In this document: one piece after another, positions 58,075 to 64,000 of the stretch
How the letters are laid out: every line of letters starts with the position of its first letter
How positions within the stretch are numbered: the stretch's first letter is position 1
Assembly: GCF_000616095.1 (NCBI RefSeq)
Contig: NZ_BAMS01000001.1
Span: 496,001 to 560,000, forward strand
From: Sneathiella glossodoripedis JCM 23214
Lineage (GTDB): Bacteria; Pseudomonadota; Alphaproteobacteria; Sneathiellales; Sneathiellaceae
Direction: 5' to 3'
DNA: 64,000 nt
Notes under the pieces: generated by a model
Database searches by the model: none
What the model saw: only the letters and a program-made list of their open reading frames with translations
What the model was told of the DNA's origin: nothing
Translations under genes and position numbers: made by a program

Positions 58075-58773
58075 GTGACAACCAAAATTGCCCTTGTGGA
58101 TGATGACCTTAATGTCTTGACGACGGTTTCCATATTACTGGAATCCGAAGGGTTTTCGGTCACTAAATTTTCAGATGGTGAAGAAGCGCTTAATTCATTT
58201 CAGAAAAGCCCGCCTGATCTGGCTGTGCTGGATATAAAAATGCCACGAATGGATGGCATGGAAATGCTGAATAGACTACGGCGATCTTCAGATTTGCCCG
58301 TTATTTTCCTCACTTCGAAGGACGACGAAATTGACGAATTTCTGGGTCTTAAAATGGGTGCTGATGACTATGTGAAAAAGCCTTTTTCTCAGCGACTTCT
58401 TGTTGAAAGGATCAGGACAGTACTTCGACGTCACAAGGCCAAGGCAAGCTCTGAGGAAACTGCAGATGAAGATGTCCTGGTTCGGGGGCGTCTGAAACTG
58501 GATAGTGTGCGTCATGCATGTTTCTGGGATGATCAGGAAGTTACATTGACTGTAACAGAATTTATGCTTTTGCATGCGCTTGCTCATCGGCCAGGTCACG
58601 TGAAGAGCAGGGACCAGTTGATGGATGCGGCCTATGATGACAATATCTACGTAGATGATCGGACAATTGACAGTCATATAAAACGGCTGCGTAAAAAGAT
58701 CCGGAATGTGGATCCGGAATTTTCGGCGATAGAAACTCTTTACGGTGTAGGTTATCGTTTCAAGGAAAACTAG
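58075..58773 (+). CDS. chvI: Response regulator ChvI
   Basis: The OmpR-type regulator has a receiver domain (ALVDDD, phospho-acceptor D53 in [14 protein letters not shown] in YVKKPF) and a winged-helix output domain ([20 protein letters not shown]). ChvI with ChvG governs envelope, acid and symbiosis or virulence responses in Rhizobiales, where the ExoR-ChvG-ChvI circuit is known. The start is GTG 58075, with GGAGGGG six bases upstream. The start at 58060 is less likely. It precedes chvG by 25 bases. Confidence 0.92.
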   Translation: MTTKIALVDDDLNVLTTVSILLESEGFSVTKFSDGEEALNSFQKSPPDLAVLDIKMPRMDGMEMLNRLRRSSDLPVIFLTSKDDEIDEFLGLKMGADDYVKKPFSQRLLVERIRTVLRRHKAKASSEETADEDVLVRGRLKLDSVRHACFWDDQEVTLTVTEFMLLHALAHRPGHVKSRDQLMDAAYDDNIYVDDRTIDSHIKRLRKKIRNVDPEFSAIETLYGVGYRFKEN

Positions 58774-58798
58774 TCGTCATTTTTGGAAAGAGTGTTAA

Positions 58799-60529
58799 GT
58801 GGACGCCACAGAGTTTTCAGAAAAGGCCTCAGACAAGCCGCTGCCTTTACCCGCTTCTAATAAGAGTGCATCCACTGCCAAACGAAGCAGGTCAGCTACG
58901 AAAGCGGCTCCTAAAAAGAGGAACTGGAGCCCATTTTCCTCTCTGTCCCGCCGTATTATGGCAATCAATCTGTTTTCGATTGTTTTTCTTGCTGGCGGGA
59001 TTCTGTATCTGGATCAGTTTCGCTCCGGCTTGATAGATGCCAGACTTCAGGCTTTGACTACAAACGGCCGGATGATTGCGGGGGCACTAGGTGAAGCTGC
59101 GCTCGCAGATATGACTTTCTCAGGTGGATCAAGTTATTTTAATCTGGATAGCCGAAATATTCGTCGCGTGATGCGACGTTTGGCAGTTGTCACGAATACA
59201 CCTGCGCGTCTGTTTGATCGTGAGGGTGACTTGATAGCGGATAGTCGGTTTCTGATTTCGGCAGGAAGGCAGATCATACTGGAGGAACTTCCGCCACCAG
59301 ATCAGCGCAGCAGTCTGCAAAAATACTATGAAAATACATACGCTTTTCTTGCAGGTCTGATCCCTGCATCGCAGGATTACCCGTTGTTTCCTGAAAAACG
59401 CTCAGTATCTGCGAAAGATTTTTCCGAGGTTGAGACAGCTCTCAAAGGAGAGCTGAAAACTGTTATTCGCCAGACCCGTGACGGCCGTCTTATGTTGACA
59501 GCAGCAATTCCGGTTCAGGGTTTTAAGAGAATTCTGGGTGCCCTGATGCTGGTCGAGGATGGGAGTGCGATTGATGACGCGGTTCAGGCTGCACAGGTGA
59601 TGACCTTGACAGTATTTTCTATAACGGTTGTTATTACCTTGTTGTTGTCTCTGTATTTGGCAAGAACCATTGCGCGGCCAATACATGAAATGGCAGAGGC
59701 CGCAGACAAAGTTAGGCTTGGAATTGGCAGGCGTGTTGAAATGCCGGATTTCTCCGATCGACAGGATGAAATTGCGGATTTGTCTATTTCGTTCCGGCAA
59801 ATGACCACTGCACTTTATGATCGAATGGATGCTATTGAGGCATTTGCCGCGGATGTGGCCCATGAGTTAAAAAATCCTTTGACCTCACTCGGTACAGCTA
59901 TTGATACATTTGAGAGGATCAAGGATGAAGAAAAAAGAAAACAGTTGCAGGCTGTTATCTCAAGTGACGTTAAAAGGCTGGATCGTCTGATTACCGATAT
60001 CTCCTCCGCCAGCAGGCTGGATGCGGAATTATCGCGAACGGAAGGGGAAACTGTTGCGTTGGTTGAGGTTATCGATGGGGTTGTCGCGATGTATTCGGCG
60101 GACAGGATACCGCGAAAAGTACAGCTTGATGTTGAAGTGTCGTCCAGCAACATTACTGTTGAGGGTGTACCGGGTAGGCTTGGGCAAGTCGTTCGAAACC
60201 TCATTGAAAATGCGATTTCATTCTCTCCTGACGGGGGGCGTGTTCTGGTACGTGTGCAAGAGGAGCGGGATCTGAATAAAAATCAGTGGGTCCAGATTGA
60301 TGTAGAAGATCAGGGGCCGGGAATTCCAGAGAATAAGCTGGAAGCGATATTTAACAGATTTTATACAGAACGTCCGAGAGACGAGGTTTTTGGCCAGCAT
60401 TCAGGATTGGGTTTGAGTATTTCCAAGTTGATAGTTGAAGCGCATGGGGGAAGTATCCGGGCCACCAACCGAATGAGTGCCGATGGTGCGGTTCTGGGAG
60501 CCCGTTTTTCTGTCCGACTGCCTAACTAG
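58799..60529 (+). CDS. chvG: Sensor histidine kinase ChvG
   Basis: The 576-residue kinase has membrane segments at about 53-70 and 266-288, with a periplasmic sensing domain between, then HAMP (about 289-340) and the H-box AADVAHELKNPL with H355. The ATPase domain (NLIENAISFS, DQGPGIPE, GLGLSISK) ends it. A basic Ser/Lys-rich N-terminal tail of about 45 residues is unusual. GTG at 58799 is the start. The gene lies in the pckA-chvI-chvG-hprK order known in alphaproteobacteria. Confidence 0.92.
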   Translation: MDATEFSEKASDKPLPLPASNKSASTAKRSRSATKAAPKKRNWSPFSSLSRRIMAINLFSIVFLAGGILYLDQFRSGLIDARLQALTTNGRMIAGALGEAALADMTFSGGSSYFNLDSRNIRRVMRRLAVVTNTPARLFDREGDLIADSRFLISAGRQIILEELPPPDQRSSLQKYYENTYAFLAGLIPASQDYPLFPEKRSVSAKDFSEVETALKGELKTVIRQTRDGRLMLTAAIPVQGFKRILGALMLVEDGSAIDDAVQAAQVMTLTVFSITVVITLLLSLYLARTIARPIHEMAEAADKVRLGIGRRVEMPDFSDRQDEIADLSISFRQMTTALYDRMDAIEAFAADVAHELKNPLTSLGTAIDTFERIKDEEKRKQLQAVISSDVKRLDRLITDISSASRLDAELSRTEGETVALVEVIDGVVAMYSADRIPRKVQLDVEVSSSNITVEGVPGRLGQVVRNLIENAISFSPDGGRVLVRVQEERDLNKNQWVQIDVEDQGPGIPENKLEAIFNRFYTERPRDEVFGQHSGLGLSISKLIVEAHGGSIRATNRMSADGAVLGARFSVRLPN

Positions 60530-60574
60530 GGAATTTGCATTGACAGCCCTGTCATCAGATGTCCTAATTTTGCA

Positions 60575-61024
60575 ATGAAAAAGATCCACGCATCCGCAGT
60601 TGCAATCCAGAATCAAGCCATTTTGCTCCGAGGTCCTTCGGGGGCTGGTAAGTCAGATTTGGCGTTGCGGCTGATTGGCGAAGGGGCAACGCTAATTTGC
60701 GATGACTATGTGGAGCTGGAAATTCTGGGTGGCCAAGTTTGGGCGCACACCCCCAAAAATATCGCCGGGCTGATAGAGGTTCGGGGCCTTGGTATTGTTT
60801 CCCAGCCTTACGTAAGTGGTGTTTCTGTTGCTCTTGTTTGTGATCTTGTACAGGTGAGTGAAATTGAAAGGTTGCCCGATCCGCCTCAATATGAACAATT
60901 ATTGAATATTGCGGTTCCGCGGATGGATGTTGATTATCGAGCAGCGTCAACACCCGCCCGAATTCGATTGGCACTTGACCGCCGAAGTGAGATATGGCCC
61001 TCTGAACTTGGTGCAGATTTCTAA
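60575..61024 (+). CDS. hprK: HPr kinase/phosphorylase, short form
   Basis: HprK phosphorylates HPr on serine and so links the PTS to regulation. Walker A GPSGAGKS (20-27) and the signature LIEVRGLGIV are present. At 149 residues it lacks the N-terminal domain of Firmicutes HprK and keeps only the catalytic core, the usual alphaproteobacterial form. It is followed by rapZ, EIIA and ptsH genes in a single run, so HPr is encoded nearby. Confidence 0.9.
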   Translation: MKKIHASAVAIQNQAILLRGPSGAGKSDLALRLIGEGATLICDDYVELEILGGQVWAHTPKNIAGLIEVRGLGIVSQPYVSGVSVALVCDLVQVSEIERLPDPPQYEQLLNIAVPRMDVDYRAASTPARIRLALDRRSEIWPSELGADF

Positions 61025-61051
61025 TAAATATTGATTAAGGCAGAAGATCGC

Positions 61052-61915
61052 ATGGAAAAGGCGCATACCAGAATTGTTCTGATCACAGGCTATTCAGGTG
61101 CGGGAAAATCAACAGCCTTAAAACAGTTTGAGGATCTGGGTTGGGAAGTTGCGGATAATATCCCGCTTTCCCTGCTGTCGCCACTGGTGCGTGATATCAG
61201 TCGCGCTGGTGGGATGAATATTGTAGTGGGTGTTGATACCCGAACAAGAGGGTTTTCTGTCGATGCTTTGTCTGAATTGTTGCAGACTTTACGATCCGAT
61301 ACCGATAGCCCAGTTGAATTATTGTTTCTCGACTGCGACAGTGATGTCTTGCAGCGTCGCTTTACGGAAACCCGGCGTAAACATCCGTTGGCAAATGGGC
61401 GCCCAGTAGCAGATGGCATAAAGGCAGAGCGGAACCTGTTTCGCCCTTTGAGGGGACAAGCAGATATTCGGATTGATACAACGTTGCTATCATTACCCGA
61501 TCTGCGCAATCAGTTGATACAGCGCTTCAGCCTGAATGACAGTCCGACGATGACAATTACGGTCATGTCCTTTTCCTATAAACGCGGGATCCCGCGCGAG
61601 GCAGATCTTGTTTTTGATATGCGATTTTTGCGTAATCCTTATTATGATGAAAAATTACGACCTCTTACGGGTCAAAATGATAAGGTTGTTGCCTATATAT
61701 CAGAGGACGAAAGTTTCAGGCCGTTTCTGCAGCAGCTCAAATCCATGATGGATTTGCTGTTGCCAAGGTACAAGGCCGAGGGAAAATCCTATCTAACAGT
61801 CGCGATTGGCTGTACAGGTGGACGGCATCGATCTGTGTGTGTGTCGGAAAATATTCATGGCTATATGATGGAAAATGGGTATTTTACGCAATTGATACAT
61901 CGGGATCTTGAGTAA
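61052..61915 (+). CDS. rapZ: RNase adapter protein RapZ
   Basis: RapZ binds nucleotides and, in E. coli, guides RNase E to GlmZ to set glucosamine-6-phosphate synthase levels. The 287-residue protein has the P-loop GYSGAGKS (13-20), DTRTRGF, SFSYKRGIPREADLVFDMRFLRNP, and the end GCTGGRHRSV. The ATG at 61052 is chosen; a frame starting at 61031 adds seven codons. It sits between hprK and a PTS EIIA gene, as in many Proteobacteria. Confidence 0.92.
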   Translation: MEKAHTRIVLITGYSGAGKSTALKQFEDLGWEVADNIPLSLLSPLVRDISRAGGMNIVVGVDTRTRGFSVDALSELLQTLRSDTDSPVELLFLDCDSDVLQRRFTETRRKHPLANGRPVADGIKAERNLFRPLRGQADIRIDTTLLSLPDLRNQLIQRFSLNDSPTMTITVMSFSYKRGIPREADLVFDMRFLRNPYYDEKLRPLTGQNDKVVAYISEDESFRPFLQQLKSMMDLLLPRYKAEGKSYLTVAIGCTGGRHRSVCVSENIHGYMMENGYFTQLIHRDLE

Positions 61916-61948
61916 AAACTGATAAGCGAATCTAAAAGGGCGTATGTA

Positions 61949-62353
61949 ATGATTGGAATGGTTTTGGTTACACATGGCCGGTTGGCTGAAGAGTTTGTTG
62001 CAGCCACCGAACATGTGGTAGGCCCCCAAGATCAGGTAAGGGCGATCTCGATTGGTCCTGATGATGATATGGAGCAACGTCGCAATGACATATTGAAGGC
62101 CGTATCTGAGGTTGAGACTGGTTCGGGAGTTATAATCTTGACGGATATGTTTGGCGGTACACCGTCAAACCTTGCTATTTCCATTATGGAAAAAGCAAGT
62201 GTTGAGGTGATTGCCGGGATTAATCTGCCGATGTTGATCAAGCTTGCGAGCTTGCGCGGTGAAGATGATATGGAGAAAGCAGTTGCGGCAGCGCAGGAAT
62301 CGGGCCGGAAATATATCAATGTTGCGTCGCATTTGCTGGCCAATAAATCCTGA
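61949..62353 (+). CDS. PTS EIIA protein, mannose-type
   Basis: The 134-residue EIIA-Man fold protein has the phospho-His in VTHGRLAEE (H9) and the LTDMFGGTPSN motif. In alphaproteobacteria this protein (ManX/PtsM-like) is not tied to sugar import; with HPr and HprK it forms a regulatory branch, here next to chvI-chvG. It is 33 bases after rapZ and 18 bases before ptsH. Which regulator it controls is inference. Confidence 0.88.
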   Translation: MIGMVLVTHGRLAEEFVAATEHVVGPQDQVRAISIGPDDDMEQRRNDILKAVSEVETGSGVIILTDMFGGTPSNLAISIMEKASVEVIAGINLPMLIKLASLRGEDDMEKAVAAAQESGRKYINVASHLLANKS

Positions 62354-62371
62354 CCGGATCGTTTTGTCAGT

Positions 62372-62662
62372 ATGAGCAAATCTTTGCAAAAAACACTCCT
62401 GATTGAAAATGAACGCGGTCTGCATGCTCGCGCTGCGGCAAAATTTGTAAAATGTGTCGAAAAATTTGACGCTAACGTGATCGTAACCAAAGACGATAAT
62501 AATGTGTCCGGAACATCCATAATGGGTCTGATGATGCTGGCGGCTTCCCGTGGATCTTCGATTAACCTATCTGTTAGCGGGCCGGATGCAGAAGCGGCGC
62601 TGACTGCAATCGAAGAACTGGTCGGTGACAAGTTTGGTGAAGATCAGGACGGCACAGAGTAA
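62372..62662 (+). CDS. ptsH: HPr phosphocarrier protein
   Basis: HPr is the histidine phosphocarrier of the PTS. The 96-residue protein has the active-site His in GLHARAAAKF (H18), and the serine that HprK phosphorylates lies in GTSIMGLMML (S49). No ptsI gene follows in the window; the next gene is ahcY. It ends the chvI-chvG-hprK-rapZ-EIIA-HPr run. Confidence 0.92.
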   Translation: MSKSLQKTLLIENERGLHARAAAKFVKCVEKFDANVIVTKDDNNVSGTSIMGLMMLAASRGSSINLSVSGPDAEAALTAIEELVGDKFGEDQDGTE

Positions 62663-62693
62663 GTTTGACTGGCTTCATATTTCCCATTAAATA

Positions 62694-62729
62694 ATCAAGA
62701 TATAAAGATGTCTTTATGTAATTCTTGAT
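62694..62729. promoter_or_regulatory. Nested inverted repeats upstream of ahcY
   Basis: An inner pair ATAAAGA (62702-62708) and TCTTTAT (62711-62717) is enclosed by an outer pair ATCAAGA (62694-62700) and TCTTGAT (62723-62729). It lies about 100 bases in front of ahcY. Similar AAAGA-N2-TCTTT palindromes precede methionine-cycle genes under ArsR-type SahR-like control in other Proteobacteria; I recall this without checking. Binding is inference. Confidence 0.5.
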
Positions 62730-62826
62730 CGTGTTGGATGTGTCTGTTATAAACGCAGCTAAGCAATGGTCATGCGCAATCTGAGCCCGTGATCAACCAG
62801 ATATGTCAAAAGGAAAAGAGTATCCC

Positions 62827-64000
62827 ATGTCAACTTCACAAGATTTCAAGGTTGCCGATCTTTCGCTTGCCGATTGGGGTCGCAAGGAAATTAAGATCGC
62901 TGAAACCGAAATGCCTGGCCTGATGGCGCTGCGCGAGGAATTTGGAGCTAGCAAGCCATTGAAAGGTGCTCGCATTGCCGGCTGTCTTCATATGACAATT
63001 CAGACTGCGGTACTCATTGAAACTCTGATTGAACTGGGTGCGGAAGTTCGCTGGTCGTCATGTAATATTTTTTCGACCCAGGATCAGGCTGCTGCGGCTA
63101 TCGCTGATGCCGGCATCCCGGTTTTTGCCTGGAAAGGCATGAGTGAGGAAGAATTCTGGTGGTGTATCGAAGCAACCATTGAAGGGCCAAATGGCTGGCG
63201 TCCAAATCTGATATTGGATGATGGCGGTGATCTCACGCAGATCATGCATGAGAAATATCCACAATATCTGGAAGATATCAAAGGCCTGTCAGAAGAGACG
63301 ACAACCGGTGTTCATCGGTTATATGAAATGGCAAAGGCGGGAACGTTGAAAGTTCCTGCAATCAATGTGAATGACAGTGTTACCAAGTCCAAGTTTGACA
63401 ACCTGTACGGGTGCCGTGAAAGTCTTGTCGATGGCATCAAACGGGCAACAGATGTGATGGTCGCGGGTAAGGTTGCTGTGGTTGCAGGTTATGGAGACGT
63501 GGGCAAGGGCTCCGCAGCATCACTGCGCTCGCAAGGTGCACGCGTACTCGTTACCGAAATTGATCCAATTTGTGCACTTCAGGCGTCCATGGAAGGTTAT
63601 GAAGTTGTCACGATGGAAAAGGCAGCTCCGCTTGGTGATATTTTTGTCACGACAACAGGTAACATTGACGTCATTACAATTGAGCATATGCGGCAGATGA
63701 AGGACCGCGCAATTGTTAGCAACATTGGACATTTTGATTCCGAAATCCAGATTGAAGCCCTGCGCAATTACCCTTGGCACAATGTTAAGCCTCAAGTGGA
63801 TGAAGTAGAATTCCCTGATGGAAAACGTATTATCGTTTTGGCAGAAGGCCGCCTTGTAAATCTGGGCTGTGCTACAGGTCACCCAAGCTTTGTGATGAGC
63901 GCATCCTTTACAAATCAGGTGCTTGCGCAAATTGAACTTTGGGAACGTTCTGAAAATTACAAGAATGACGTATATGTACTTCCTAAACATCTGGATGAAA
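62827..64000 (+). CDS. ahcY: Adenosylhomocysteinase (partial)
   Basis: AhcY hydrolyses S-adenosylhomocysteine to homocysteine and adenosine, removing a potent inhibitor of methyltransferases. The first 391 residues are in the window, and the end of about 80 residues is missing. Motifs are intact: [36 protein letters not shown] with the catalytic Lys, and the NAD loop [10 protein letters not shown]. The gene starts at ATG 62827 and ends at the window edge, not by truncation in the genome. Confidence 0.96.
   Translation, partial: MSTSQDFKVADLSLADWGRKEIKIAETEMPGLMALREEFGASKPLKGARIAGCLHMTIQTAVLIETLIELGAEVRWSSCNIFSTQDQAAAAIADAGIPVFAWKGMSEEEFWWCIEATIEGPNGWRPNLILDDGGDLTQIMHEKYPQYLEDIKGLSEETTTGVHRLYEMAKAGTLKVPAINVNDSVTKSKFDNLYGCRESLVDGIKRATDVMVAGKVAVVAGYGDVGKGSAASLRSQGARVLVTEIDPICALQASMEGYEVVTMEKAAPLGDIFVTTTGNIDVITIEHMRQMKDRAIVSNIGHFDSEIQIEALRNYPWHNVKPQVDEVEFPDGKRIIVLAEGRLVNLGCATGHPSFVMSASFTNQVLAQIELWERSENYKNDVYVLPKHLDE

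Noticed and set aside
62663-62826. SAM-II or SAH riboswitch before ahcY
   Set aside because: The region has only the inverted repeats; I could not find the conserved cores of these riboswitches.

Overview
The window is a chromosomal segment of an alphaproteobacterium, probably marine or otherwise free-living, with GC a little under 50% by eye. The gene order is the ancestral alphaproteobacterial origin neighbourhood: rho, hemJ, hemH and hemE face one way, and ppsR, maf, aroE, coaE and dnaQ face the other across a DnaA-box-rich gap at 5094-5475 that I read as oriC. dnaA, dnaN, recF and gyrB lie about 38 kb away. RegB/RegA and ChvI/ChvG two-component pairs, a PTS branch with a short HPr kinase, MmcB and a CtrA-type site support the class. 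I cannot name the genus.

Layout. 1-1000: the end of a quinone oxidoreductase gene, an AT-rich inverted-repeat region, and a Doc-like/AbrB toxin-antitoxin pair whose toxin has lost every Fic-motif residue but the Gly-Asn. 1-9 kb: rho and haem genes, oriC, and the ppsR-dnaQ operon. 9-16.8 kb: secB, fxsA, a Tim44-like gene and mltA, then lutABC-smr-xre-mmcB. 16.8-19 kb: a GFA-family protein, an unrecognised membrane protein and a DUF547 protein. 19-24.5 kb: heptose synthesis (hldD, hldE, gmhA), a glycosyltransferase and a VPLPA-CTERM surface protein. 24.6-28.4 kb: a YhdJ-like DNA methyltransferase directly behind regA, then regB and a metallo-hydrolase. 28.5-35.4 kb: SYLF, ankyrin, PHB depolymerase, YcgN, YgjP, a Bcr/CflA transporter and AidB. 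35.4-45.8 kb: mrcA, gyrB, recF, dnaN, dnaA, a rhodanese and rpsT. 46-51.5 kb: an enoyl-CoA hydratase, mutM, ubiE, ubiB and coaBC. 51.5-57.7 kb: dut, an Rrf2 regulator, cysK, moeB, an AEC transporter, a HAD phosphatase and pckA. 58-64 kb: chvI-chvG-hprK-rapZ-EIIA-HPr and ahcY, which is cut by the window edge.

A striking cross-cutting feature is that eight genes are broken by small frame losses: hemE, hldE, a glycosyltransferase, a metallo-hydrolase, a Bcr/CflA transporter, mrcA, gyrB and mutM. Twelve sites were found. Eleven are explained by one missing base and one by two missing bases, and none needs an extra base. Because hemE, gyrB and mrcA should be essential or important, I think uncorrected sequencing deletions are more likely than real pseudogenes. 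I annotate the restored spans and say where each break lies.

No rRNA, tRNA, CRISPR array, insertion sequence or prophage was seen. The most unusual biology is the catalytically blank Doc-like toxin with its palindromic operator, the origin with 9-mers abutting without spacers, the DNA methyltransferase translationally coupled to the redox regulator RegA, the rhodanese-dnaA operon, and a CtrA-type site in front of the VPLPA-CTERM gene.
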